The notes beneath the pieces were generated by a model. The model saw only the letters and a program-made list of their open reading frames with translations, was not told where the DNA came from and searched no databases. From positions 4,254,180-4,318,179 of the forward strand of contig CAADRB010000004.1 of NCBI GenBank assembly GCA_900708905.1: a stretch of DNA of 64,000 bases, written 5' to 3'. Made by a program: the position numbers and the translations under genes. The stretch comes from Hymenolepis diminuta (Eukaryota; Platyhelminthes; Cestoda; Cyclophyllidea; Hymenolepididae). Shown here piece after piece: positions 38,201-49,849 of this stretch (the first letter of the stretch is position 1; every line of letters starts with the position of its first letter).

Positions 38201-41200
38201 CTTCATTCTGAGTTAGTAGTCAGAAATTAATAAAAGTTCTGGCATTCAGTTTTCCCAAACTGAATTATTAATATCGAGAGGTGGCTACATTGCGTTCTAT
38301 ATCTTTCATATTTTGAAGATCAAGTCCAAAAATAAGTTCTCAAATAAGCATCCTTAACGGGTTTAGAACTGCTAATTTTGGTTCCTCTTTTGTAGTTCTT
38401 AGGCCTTTCAAATGCAATTTATGCGAAAAGGCCTACTCTCGAAAGGACAAACTGAAAGTCCACGTGGAGGCTATTCATGAAAGTAAGTTTTCTCCTTTCC
38501 CGTTGTCTTGTATTTCTTTTTACGTGACTTCTTGCTGCAAGGGGAAATAAATTACTGTTATACTTAATTTGCCACATAATACACTGTTTTATACGCTATG
38601 CACTGATATTCTGATTCAATACTAATCAGTGCTCATCCAATAAATAAAGGTAAGTACGGAAAATATAGTCTGCTCACATGTTCCCAAAAAATTAACTTGG
38701 TTCTACGTAGTGTCTATTTGTTCCAAATGAAAATTCTGATTTTTTATCTCAATTTGTAGACTTAAAGCGCTTCAAATGTGATGTATGCCAAAAATTCTTC
38801 TCATATGAGAGCAATCTCAAAATTCATGTGCAGACCATTCATAAAGGTACATTTTTATTATTCTTTTTTCTTGTTCTTCTTTCCCTTTTTATATTGGGAA
38901 TTGTTCATGGACATTATAGAGCTGAGAAAGGTCTATTGACTCACATGCCGTTTTATTGCTACGTTCGTTATTTGTAAAAATGTTATGTGTTAAACCATTC
39001 GGATAAGCGGATGCATGGTTATGATGATATAACTCAAGCAAAGGAGAGGGAAGTAACTTGATACGAGAGTCAAGATTTCTTCTTCGCTGTTCATCTCAAA
39101 AGAAAATGTGTTGCTGTTATTTTTTCAAAGGTTCTTTGAAGTGACTTGTATTGAATTTAATGTCAGGTTCTATAGCAATTTGATTGACATCTTATAAAGA
39201 ATAGAAACTTTAAAGTTAAATTCTCAAAAATGCGTTCTTTACTTTAGACAGACTGGTTTTGATTTCTCTTTTGTAGTTCTGAAGCCTTTCAAATGTGAGT
39301 TATGCGATAAAGCCTTCACTCGAAAGGACAAACTCAAAGTACACATGGTGGCTGTTCATGATAGTAAGTGTTCTTTTACCTGATATTAGGAGGGATGAGT
39401 AGTCCTAATTGGTTCTAATACTGAAATTAAGGCTACTTTAGGAGTCTGACCAAATTAGTCTTAGAAATCCCTTATCCAGTGATCTTCCTAAAGGCTAGCA
39501 GGATAACACGGCCTTCCTTTGAATTAGATGATCAATGTAGTGGAAAGAGAGAAGGGGGAAAATTTGAACTGAAGGAGATATTGGGAATTCTAAGGAAAGG
39601 AAAAATTCATCAGTGCTAAACGGGTAGAACCCGAGTCATGATTAAGAGGGCTTATTGAGACATGATGAGAAATTTAATCTATTTCGAATTCCTTGTTCTC
39701 GAAGAATTGATGGAAACTTAATTGACAATTTGGATTCACAGAGGTAATGAACTGCCGTCAGAAACGTGATATAAATATGTCTATTATTAAAAAAACCATG
39801 TAGAAAAAATAAGTCTGTGTGAAATGGTATAAAGTCTATAAGATGTATGAAAGAAAGTGGCCATCTTACCAACCTGATCACAATCCTTCACTTCGAGCGA
39901 CAAACTTGAAGATGACTATATCTCCTGGTCGATCTAATGTTACTCCATGTTCCGTCCACGCTCTGTGCTCATGTCAGACTTCTTACAGTCAAGTGTATCC
40001 GTATGGGCTCTGACAAGTTATTGGTTTATCAACATGCTTGGGGTCGACCCTGCATTACACATTGAATACTGATGCCTTCAATCTCTATTATTTTTTTCAG
40101 ATTCCAAGTCTTACGACTGTGAAGTATGCTTAAAGTCCTTCTCTCGAATCGAGTCTCTCAGAAGCCACATGAAGTGTGTTCACGAAAGTGAGTGATTATT
40201 ATTTTTTTCCTTCTCTTATATTCTCACTTTGTCTATGCTTTGTGTTAGAATAAGAGACAAATGTGCTATTATTGATTTTCCAATTATTACCCATGGAAAG
40301 GCAATTTTTTAGTCTTTGAACAGCATCTGAACGCAGGAAAAAGCAAAGCAGTTCAGTTGGACGAAGTGGGATGGGGGAATGGAGTTGAATAGGAGTATAT
40401 GTCGAAGTAAGAACAGCAAAAATTTTTCATAATTTGAATTCTGAAGGCACTGAATTATAAACTTTTTCGTATAGGGTTTAATATATTTTCCGATGACCAA
40501 ATGTCATAGAGTTAAATTTTTATTATTTGATCTCTGGATTTCTGGATGGGTTCATATCTGCGATTTCCAGAGCTTATTGAATAGTTAATTTAATTGAATG
40601 TTTAGTCATGCTGTTTTGACTGATTTACTTTTTCAACACCTTGAGGAGGTAGGTTGGACTAATAAAGGTATTTTAAAGTTGAAAGAGCTCAGTGGAATTC
40701 GTTTAAGGTGAATTATGAAGTTTGCTAAGATATACAATCACAAATGTGGTGCCCTAAAATTGTGTTATAAATTTGGTTTCTTTTTGCAGATCACAGACCT
40801 TTCAAGTGTGATGAATGTGGAAAGCTCTTCGCTCAAAAAATCAAACTCAGAGATCACATAAACAGTGTACATAAAAGTAAGAGTCCATTAATTATTCTCC
40901 CTTTTTATTATTATTATCTACGACAAGGCGATAAGGTTACAATTTTTAATCACAGTTAACATTAGTACTCTTGGTGTGGTAGTAGAGCTAGTAGTGGTAA
41001 TAAAACATAGGGCATCAGGAAGAACATTTAATTATGAATCGCAAAATTGCATTGATGGTATAACCAGTGAGGAACAACAAACATTAAGGATCGAAACTGT
41101 AAATATATCCATTGTGAGGTGCCAATGAACACTGGTAAGCCAACAATCTCGTCGGCCCCAATACGGAAGCTAGTGGTAGGTCAGTTAGGCTATTTGCTAG

Positions 41201-44200
41201 ATCATATATTGATCTTTTTGTGTCCCGTTGAGACGGTAAACTAGCTGTCAAGAGAAGATGATCTCTCCCTCCCACCCTTTGTATTCTTTATGCTTCTCGA
41301 TCCTTATTTCCGTCCTTTATATATTTTTTACCCCCTCATAGTAACTTGCCTTTTCTATACGATGTTCCTTAATGAAGACATATTTAGATCACGCTTTCTA
41401 CACCATAAAGTAAACAGCGGACAACCTAATGAATCCACAATTAACATCAAATATGACACTACTTTTTCGCTGTTCCCCCGTCTACTTTTATTGGTCTATT
41501 TTACTGTTCTTTAGGCTTAGTTACCCTCTCGTGATAAAAATGTCATATTTTCCCCTCTGTCAGGAGAAATAAAAAATCAAAATGAACGGTCTAAAAAATT
41601 CATATTTTGATGAATTTTTCGAACAAGAGGAGATCAAACAGCACTTTTGATACAAGTGGAAAATCACCCTGGCACTTTAGCCATCCCGACCATTGACGCG
41701 AATAGAGCATTTTCCTTCCATTCAGAAAACTTATTTCCTGTTTCAATTTGCAGACCTAAAACCGTACAAGTGTGATGAATGCGATAAGTCCTTCTCTCGT
41801 ATGGATTACCTCAGTAATCACATGAAATGTATTCATGAAAGTAAGTTGTGTATGGTATAATTTGATCTTAATACAATGAAATTAGTGAAAAAAGTAAATC
41901 AGAACGCTAGGTTTTAATGACCCTCGGTTGTAACTTGATTAGAAGTTTTGTTATTTAAGTTTGATCCTTTAACATACTCTCAATTTTTAGCCTCAGTTTC
42001 TATGACTGGATTGACTATGAGCATGAAATCGAAGGTGTCGGACTTCCTCTGATTTAGATTGATATTCTGTCTTTATGATTCTCGTTGATCAATTCTTGTT
42101 TTTAGGAGATTTTTCTGATGTTAATAGAAGCAATTGGTGCTTGCAATACAGTGGATCGCTACCATACATTCGCATATATTGCTCAAAATGCAGATATTGC
42201 GTCATACAGTATCAGTTAATCTCAAATAATATATAGCATGCAAAGAATTTCAATCTGATTAATTTTCAAGTACGATTTATGACTTGCTGAAATTTGGTTT
42301 TAATTTGTAGACTTAAAGCGCTTCAAGTGTGACATATGTCAGAAAGTCTTCTCGTATGATAGCAACCTCAAAGCTCACGTTCAGACTGTTCATGAAAGTA
42401 TGTTTTTATTATGCTTTTTTTCTTTTCCTGTGTATCACACTTTTCTTCTTTACTGTGAACTTTTTACTGTTAAAATTATCACTCCATGTTGTTGAAATAA
42501 GCAAAATTTTTGGCCTATGGGCCCAACGTATTCAATATTATTCATGTACAATCGGTGGTTTCCACTCAAAAACTGTTTGCTTGAGATTAGTACAATCCAG
42601 AATTGTTTCGACGTCCACCATCTCTGCGTCTCCAAGTGTCTTGTTAATTAGGATGTAATCTCGTAACTGCCTCATTAATAGATTTTTAACTGTTATAATC
42701 TGCTCCTCTCTATAGGATACCGCAACCGACTCTTGAATCCCCAAGAAGTTGCACTAGTTACAAACACGACCCGACAACACCACAATACAAAACCACCCAA
42801 ACCACTTTATCAACACAAGACACACGTTTTCGTATCGATAGGTCGATTTATATTATGCGCCATTTGCAACCGTAATATGAATAAATTCGTCCGAATAAAA
42901 GGGAATTTAAGGAAGCAGGAATTGGGAGATGGAAAATAAAGAATCTTATTTTCCTATATATAACAATAGCATTCTTGAAGGACATATTTTCTACATGTGT
43001 TGAAGGGAACGTAGTCTAAAAGAATATTTATTTTTGAACACATTATAGACAAATCAAGACATAATGAAGGTGCGTGAAGCTTATACGAGTAAGAAAGATA
43101 GAAAAGTGAACCAAGAAATATGGAGGAGTACGAAATTTCTAGGGGGTGACCATCTTGCCACAATGCCTGTTTCCGTCTCAAGAGGCATGGAATAGTGGAT
43201 AGGTATATCTCAGATCCACATTTATTTTTGGACCTGTTGATTTGTGCACTGGCAAGACCTTCCCTATTGTCTGGTGAGGTTGCTAAGACTACTTTCATTC
43301 CCTAAGTAATTACGTGTTTGATGGATTTTATTATCTCAAAGTGCTATCGGACTAATAATTGACTTATGTATCTGCTCTTCTAGCTGTCATACGGCGAACC
43401 TTTATTTGTTGTGTAGAGATGTGTTGTATGATCACAATCTTTTAATTCACCACAGAACACGAAGATGAGCACGTGTCCTAATCTATACAATTGTTGCACT
43501 GGTATATCCCAACCGTCAATTGACGTTTCCGTACTGACTGAGTCGATGTTTCTGGCTTATCACCGTATCTGGGGCTTAAATTCCATCATGGATCTATTAT
43601 CAAAACAAAGAAGTCGATGCAGAAGTTGATTTTTAATGAAGTTAGTGGATTTGCTTGAGAATACGAAGCAATTGGATAAATTTGGAGTCTGCATGCAATC
43701 GAAAGCATGCTCTTAGATTATAAATTATTGTAACAAAATAATAAAAGAAAATTTATTGAATTCTTATTATTCTTATTTAGATCAGAAACCATTTCAATGC
43801 GGAGAATGTGGCAGGTCCTTCGCTATGAAACGTACTCTTCAAATTCATTTGAATGGGGTCCATAAAAGTAAGCGTTTACTCATTTATTTTATCGCAATTG
43901 ATACAATTTGTTAAAATATACTGATTACCTCAGATTAAGCTGAGAATTACGGCTTTTATTCAAGGCAGTTCTCTGAATATAGGAAGTAGTAGAGCAGTTC
44001 AATTGTGGATGAAGTGAAATGGAATTGAATGAAGATCGGATCACCAAAATAGCCTTAAACTGAATTTGGAACTCTTCATATTCTTCGCTTCTAACTTAAA
44101 AGGTAGAGTTCGTTATTCATGAAAAACGTCCCAAACTTCAGATATCTATATCGCAGGCCTAGGTTTTTTAATGATACCTCACATCTGTGTGGTTCAGCGA

Positions 44201-47200
44201 TGATTGATTAGTAGACCGACTTGAAACATGTCATTATGAGCCTGTGAAATACCTTAAGTAAACTCCGCCTACTTAGCTTCGGTAATTTAAAGCATCTTGG
44301 TTCACTTCGATTTCTTTTAGAATTTCATATTAATTAACTTCTTCAATAATTATGTTATCTATAGATGGAATATTTACAACCTACTTTCAAATTGCATAGG
44401 GCTTATTTATCATTAGCTTTGATATGTAAGGGGATTCTTGGTTGGTACTCTGATCTCTTCTTTGTCCTTGTATTTTATAGATGTGAAGCCATTTACCTGT
44501 TCCGAATGTGAGAAATCTTTCGTTTGCAAGAGTTCTCTTAAACAGCATGTGGAGACTGTTCATAAAAGTAAGAATTTTTCGAATTCTTTTTGCTCAATTT
44601 CTTACTTTTTCACTTCTGTCTGATTCCAATTACAGATGTGGGAGACCATAAATGTCAGTTCTGCGGTATGCGCTTTGTACTGCCGTCTGCACTTGATACA
44701 CATATAAAACGTGTTCACCAAAGTACGTTTGTTATTTGCGTTAAACTTATCTTCTTTAAACGCAATTATAAAGGCGAGAAATTCAAAAAATACATACAAG
44801 ATTGTGTCTAGTTGAGTGCAATGATGTAGACGGTTTACGATGAGCTTTTTAAGACAGGATTAGAGAGTTTTCTATGGAACAAGTACAATCAAGTACGAAA
44901 TGAGTCGCATTCTACTAAATGCAATTTGTTAAGTATGCGTTTCTCAGGCCTGTTGAAGGGAAAAGAAGAGGGTAACATCCAGAGTCTTGCTTCTGGACAA
45001 ATTGCTTTTCATTTGCCCTCACATTGGTTACTCTTAATCATTAACGATTGGCCATGCCGTCCATCAGAAACGAGTGTCGAATCCCTGATTTTGGGTGTGG
45101 TAGGTGTACATGTTGACGTTGAGAACAATAAAGCATTACGAATATGGTGGAGAAGTACAGTTTGGAATACAATACAATGCTCAATAGTATGGTTGATCCG
45201 TAATGGACTTCGATGGTTCCAATTTCACGGTCAGAAAAGTGTTTCCATATACAAATGTGAATCATTTTACGTCTATAAATTGTAACTCAGTCGTTTTTTT
45301 TCTTCCAGAAATAAAAAGTGTACCCTGCGAAATTTGTGGTAAAATCGTCAGTTCACAAAATAATCTTAGAGTGCACATTCAAGCTATTCACAGTGGTAAG
45401 ACTCAAATTTGTATAATTTCCTATAAAAAGTTTCATTTTTTTCTATTAGCGTTCTTAAAACGTAATAGGCTTTTCCGAAACATTGTTTTATTTGTAATCG
45501 AATTATTCGCTCAATTTTTCTTTGATGTCTTTCGACTGAATTCCGCGTCATGAAAGTATAAGAATTTATCACACTGGTTAAACCGACTAGGCCCCTGTAG
45601 GCCTCTTAAAGAACTTCCAAGACCTATTAAGAGGAGTGTTCACAACACTTGATCTGGGTGGATGGAAGAAAATAAAATTCAACCACCTCTCTTGTTGACC
45701 AGAATTAACCAGAACGGTTTGTCATCCACGCCACTATATGAGCAACAATGGACATCAATCTCGGATTTTGCAGGCGCAAAGTGCAAAAAAGAAAGAAAGC
45801 AGTTATGCGGTTATCACGACTGCTCAAGTTTCGAGAGTAAGATCATTGAAAGCAATTAAATCAAATAAAAAAGGGGTTTAAAGAAAAAACTGATGGCGCT
45901 GTTACAATTTGAATGAAACTCAATGGCCGCTTGAGATAGAGCTTTCTTTTGCCTACGTTGTTATCATTCCAGTAGTAATGTCAATGCTTTCTGAAATTTC
46001 AACAAACAACTTTAGCATAATCATCTCATCTCTGCTGTTTTAAGATTGTCATGATTAAAAAACCTGGTAATCTAATGTGTATTTATTTGAAACGTTTACT
46101 TAGAGATTTGTTTTCCCATTAAATTTTCTGCAGCTAATCACGATTAACTGTTTCCAGCATCTAATTTGACGTTTTTAAACAGCTTGGCATCGTTAGGACC
46201 ACTATCAATCGGCTATTTAGCTATCTCATCTCTGCAATATTAAGCCTGTAAGGTGCTGAATATTTAAGCAAGGCCACTTTGCCCTCTCAATCATTGGAAT
46301 AAAAAACTAGTTGGAGTTACAAGATCGAGCGTAATTGATTAAAATACCGGTCAGTGAGCACTGCACATCACAGGTAAGTATTTGCTGCAATTCACGAGAC
46401 GAATCATGAAATTCGAATTTTGAAAATTTGACTACCTATTTAGTGTGTGTACAACCCGAATCCAAAAATGGAATGAGGTAAGATTCTCTGATGTCTTAAC
46501 ATTGCTCTCAGCATCTTTCTGATCCCATTCTCTTTATCATTTGTTGGAATTTCTGTTAACCGATTTCGGTTGCTTTCTACAACTAAAACTAGTTTTTTGT
46601 GTTGCTGTGGACAATAAGTAATTTATTGTCCATTAAAATGAGGTAGTTTCCGTATTAACGCTCAGCTCAAATTCGTAGTTTGAGTGGATCAAACTTGAGC
46701 GTCCATCCCCGATTGTGTGTTATTAATAATAAAATTCTATCTGGGGTGACTTAGCTACCTTACGGTTTAATCTTTATCTATAGGACAACGACGTTACACC
46801 TGTGGAGAGTGTGGAAAGGGCTTCACAACACAGGCGGTTCTCAGTCGACACATTTTCTGTGTCCATGCCGGTATGTCAACATCATTTCCATTTCAAATCA
46901 TTTACATTAATCGTTTATTAGATGTTGAAAATGCATTAGTACTATAAACTCAATTTGAAGGTGATAAAATTTGCACACTTTTTCATCGATTTGGATTTGA
47001 ATCGATCGGGGTGTTATCCCTTTCACTACACCTGCGGACGAACTCTGTGAGCTACTGATTTTCACCGTAGTAATAGTATTAGCCTATTTATTGAAAGTAA
47101 TAACTGTAATCATTAAAAGAAGTTGGTTTATGGAAAGTCTGTAGTAGATAATAAATAGTAGTAGTAGTATCTAGAGGATAACGCCCGTATTAGTCTCGAG

Positions 47201-48094
47201 TTCTTGCGCTAATTCAGGTATAAATACGGAAAGTAGTTANNNNNNNNNNNNNNNNNNNNNNNNNNNNNNNNNNNNNNNNNNNNNNNNNNNNNNNNNNNNN
47301 NNNNNNNNNNNNNNNNNNNNNNNNNNNNNNNNNNNNNNNNNNNNNNNNNNNNNNNNNNNNNNNNNNNNNNNNNNNNNNNNNNNNNNNNNNNNNNNNNNNN
47401 NNNNNNNNNNNNNNNNNNNNNNNNNNNNNNNNNNNNNNNNNNNNNNNNNNNNNNNNNNNNNNNNNNNNNNNNNNNNNNNNNNNNNNNNNNNNNNNNNNNN
47501 NNNNNNNNNNNNNNNNNNNNNNNNNNNNNNNNNNNNNNNNNNNNNNNNNNNNNNNNNNNNNNNNNNNNNNNNNNNNNNNNNNNNNNNNNNNNNNNNNNNN
47601 NNNNNNNNNNNNNNNNNNNNNNNNNNNNNNNNNNNNNNNNNNNNNNNNNNNNNNNNNNNNNNNNNNNNNNNNNNNNNNNNNNNNNNNNNNNNNNNNNNNN
47701 NNNNNNNNNNNNNNNNNNNNNNNNNNNNNNNNNNNNNNNNNNNNNNNNNNNNNNNNNNNNNNNNNNNNNNNNNNNNNNNNNNNNNNNNNNNNNNNNNNNN
47801 NNNNNNNNNNNNNNNNNNNNNNNNNNNNNNNNNNNNNNNNNNNNNNNNNNNNNNNNNNNNNNNNNNNNNNNNNNNNNNNNNNNNNNNNNNNNNNNNNNNN
47901 NNNNNNNNNNNNNNNNNNNNNNNNNNNNNNNNNNNNNNNNNNNNNNNNNNNNNNNNNNNNNNNNNNNNAGCACGATCTGCTTAATTTATCTAATGTATTC
48001 ATTTATTTTAGATCGAATTGGAGAAGGATGTCAAGGTGATCTAGCAGATGGTCAAAATATTTCAGATGAAGAAACAATACTCGAACCGGAATAG
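35191..48094 (+). CDS. Locus 3: C2H2 zinc-finger gene with twelve single-finger exons
   Basis: Exons are 35191-35271 (exon A), twelve 87-bp fingers starting at 38396, 38760, 39277, 40101, 40790, 41754, 42311, 43781, 44481, 44636, 45309 and 46784, and a tail exon 48012-48094 ending in TAG. All junctions are GT..AG and phase 1. All zinc ligands are intact (C-x2-C-x12-H-x4-H). Exon A can splice directly to finger 1 in frame; a counterpart of exon B was not found, nor was the start exon. The tail is acidic (SDEETILEPE). Fingers 1 and 3, 2 and 7, and 4 and 6 are close pairs, showing duplication inside the gene. A 729-bp N gap lies before the tail exon and could hide a further finger. The nearest alternative poly(A) signal is ATTAAA near 48232. 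Expected role: nuclear nucleic-acid binding; target unknown. Confidence 0.88.
35272..38395. other. Long 5' intron of locus 3
   Basis: 3.1 kb between exon A and finger 1. I searched for a [12 protein letters not shown] exon B and did not find one. Nothing else is recognised. Confidence 0.5.
38396..38482 (+). CDS. Locus 3 finger 1
   Basis: 87-bp phase 1-1 exon, intact ligands, linker ILRPF, helix -1/2/3/6 R/D/K/V, identical at these positions to finger 3. The upstream intron end also resembles that of finger 3. Confidence 0.92.
38760..38846 (+). CDS. Locus 3 finger 2
   Basis: 87-bp phase 1-1 exon, intact ligands, linker NLKRF, helix Y/S/N/I. Near-twin of finger 7 (YESNLKIHVQTIH against YDSNLKAHVQTVH). 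Confidence 0.92.
39277..39363 (+). CDS. Locus 3 finger 3
   Basis: 87-bp phase 1-1 exon, intact ligands, linker VLKPF, helix R/D/K/V, RKDKLKVH shared with finger 1. Confidence 0.92.
40101..40187 (+). CDS. Locus 3 finger 4
   Basis: 87-bp phase 1-1 exon, intact ligands, starts NSKSY, like the first fingers of loci 1 and 2. Helix R/E/S/S. Donor GTGAGT. Confidence 0.92.
40790..40876 (+). CDS. Locus 3 finger 5
   Basis: 87-bp phase 1-1 exon, intact ligands, linker NHRPF, helix Q/I/K/D. Confidence 0.92.
41754..41840 (+). CDS. Locus 3 finger 6
   Basis: 87-bp phase 1-1 exon, intact ligands, linker NLKPY, helix R/D/Y/N. Ends HMKC-[VI]-HE like finger 4. Confidence 0.92.
42311..42397 (+). CDS. Locus 3 finger 7
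   Basis: 87-bp phase 1-1 exon, intact ligands, linker NLKRF, helix Y/S/N/A. Donor GTATGT. Duplicate of finger 2. Confidence 0.92.
43781..43867 (+). CDS. Locus 3 finger 8
   Basis: 87-bp phase 1-1 exon, intact ligands, linker NQKPF, helix M/R/T/I. The relic at 28704-28790 is its likely dead counterpart. Confidence 0.92.
44481..44567 (+). CDS. Locus 3 finger 9
   Basis: 87-bp phase 1-1 exon, intact ligands, linker NVKPF, helix C/S/S/Q. Confidence 0.92.
44636..44722 (+). CDS. Locus 3 finger 10
   Basis: 87-bp phase 1-1 exon after a 68-bp intron. Intact ligands, but the usual KPF before the first Cys is GDHK. Helix L/S/A/T. Confidence 0.9.
45309..45395 (+). CDS. Locus 3 finger 11
   Basis: 87-bp phase 1-1 exon with intact ligands. 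The core aromatic between Cys and helix is Val (GKIVSS), and the residue before Cys is Pro, both unusual. Helix S/N/N/V. The fold may be weaker than in its neighbours. Confidence 0.85.
46257..46609 (+). repeat. Inverted repeat arm 1 (353 bp)
   Basis: The reverse complement of 49850-50201 with only about three differences, all near the ends. It lies in the intron between fingers 11 and 12 of locus 3. Confidence 0.95.
46784..46870 (+). CDS. Locus 3 finger 12
   Basis: 87-bp phase 1-1 exon, intact ligands, linker GQRRY, helix T/A/V/R. Ends VHA-G before GTATGT. Confidence 0.9.
47240..47968. other. Assembly gap (729 N)
   Basis: Lies in the last intron of locus 3 and between the two arms of the inverted repeat. 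Apparent long frames through it are artefacts. Confidence 1.
48012..48094 (+). CDS. Locus 3 tail exon
   Basis: After ATTTTAG the exon adds an acidic tail (DRIGEGCQGDLADG and then SDEETILEPE) and stops at TAG 48092-48094. The phase fits finger 12 or any other finger exon. Confidence 0.8.
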
Positions 48095-49849
48095 GAAAAC
48101 TTTAGATCGTTTTGTGCATTTCTGCTTGTACCAACCCATTTTAATTTTATTATAAGTGATACTAATTTATAAACCTTATTTCTATTCTTTACATTTTAAT
48201 TCCTTGGAAACTCTGGAAGAAAATATTCATTATTAAATGTTGAAGAAAATGTAAGATTTATTCGTTCTGGAGTTTCCTTAAAAATTTCTCTTCTACAGTT
48301 CAGTTTAGTATCGATTAGAAGTCTCAGTAAGAGTGTCGTAGCAACGATCCTCCACTTCAAAATGTTATAATTTCAAACGCGGTATGAAAATCCTGATAAT
48401 GAATCGTATATCTTCAAAAGCTTGATTAATTAGCTATAACTGGAACAGTTTGGATCTGAAAAAGAATACTTGATTCAAAGTGTACTCTGTTGCAAGGTTG
48501 TGAGAACTTCCTCCTAAGGCTATCAGAAGTGATGCAAACTGTGCTTAACTGTGGTATATCGAAGGTATACTGGAGCTCCTCTTATAACCAGGTGTAACTT
48601 ATACCGTTTGCCATCCGGAAATGCACCGATTAACATTAACCTTGTGATGTATGACTTTACGGACCTCCACGCTGACAAAAGGAGCGTAGCGTCGAATTGA
48701 CAGCTAACCAAGTCATCAGAACATGATTTCGATCTACAGATCTTTGAATTATGAACCCCGCACACTTACTTCTTAGTGAGACACTGATTGGAGTATGATC
48801 CTTCCTAGTTGTGTACTTTATAGGAAAATAAACAGTAAATTATGCGAACTCCAGTGACCCCAGATTCTCCATCTCCTCAGGTGATTTCGATTGATAAAGA
48901 CCGAAATACGGGTTCTATTAAAAAATTCAGGCTTGGAATGCACATGTGAACAAGGCAAGTTGACTATCTCTGTATAATTTTGAAATAGCGCTAGCATGGA
49001 AATCGCTTGGGACTTTCAGCTGCCTTACTTAAATATGTTTTTGGGAAAAATACCATGTTCACTAAATAAAAAAAAACTATTAAAAGTAATAGGTAAGGCA
49101 AGGGATCGGTAACGATAGTACTTTGATGAGACTTAGCGGATATTCAACTCTGTGATTTTTGCTCTCCAACTTGTATATTTTAAATTTTATATCTGAACCC
49201 ATTTCTTTCTGTTTTGCACAGTTTCGAACCTTTTCCGTTTCGGTATTAAAACTTGGTATTTCGTCTGCAATCCCTTTCCCTTTCTTTATGGTTGGTGTAT
49301 CTCCTACAACCTGGTGACCCTGAACGACCCGTTTCTGATAAGCAGTTTCTACTGACTGCCTATAATTGAAAACAAAAAATAATGGAGGTGTATTACGGTC
49401 CACATCCTTCAAATGATGATCCTGAAGCGTGGTTGTCGGAAATGGCATCACAGACGAAAGAAAGAAATTCAACATTGCTCTCCCAACTTTATCATCAAGC
49501 GTATTCAAATGACGTCAGAGTTACCAATTGTAACAGCACAACACCGCTCACTACACCTCAGACAATAAGTTCCCAGCCCAGAGGGAGAGTGATGCGATTG
49601 CAATGTAGGTAATGGCTTAAAGAAGTCAGGTGGTTGTATGGAACAGTAATTTCATACAGGCAGTTATTTTAACAAGTTCAAAGTGATTGGTAGTCGACGT
49701 CTCGTAAGCGAGAAAGAATTACAAAGATATTTCATGAGTAACAATCAGAGAGCGAAAGCTTCACGTTTCAAAGGGTTAAAAAACTGGTTTGCAGATAGCT
49801 GTGTTGCTAAAAGACCTTATTAATATTTTATTAGTTTGTTATTATTATT
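48095..49849. other. 3' flank of locus 3, one possible start exon
   Basis: AT-rich 3' flank with an ATTAAA near 48232. Block 48530-48770 is richer in G+C with no recognised product. A candidate start exon is listed separately at 49382. Nothing else is supported. Confidence 0.45.
49382..49596 (+). CDS. Possible start exon of unknown gene
   Basis: An ATG with G at +4 opens 71 codons (MEVYYGPHPSNDDPEAW, later polar and Thr/Gln-rich). At 49597 a GTAGGT donor follows CAA-T, leaving in phase 1 like the zinc-finger family exons. The frame otherwise ends at a TAG/TAA a few codons later. No following exon is identified, so this may be chance or a fragment. Confidence 0.25.

Noticed and set aside
42733..42939. 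CAICNRN frame as a relic finger
   Set aside because: Spacing between Cys and later residues does not fit a finger and no exon boundaries are present.
44926..45285. 119-codon plus-strand frame between locus 3 fingers 10 and 11
   Set aside because: Lies in an intron, lacks a motif and overlaps an equally long minus-strand frame.
47209..48002. Long minus-strand frames
   Set aside because: They consist almost wholly of assembly gap N.
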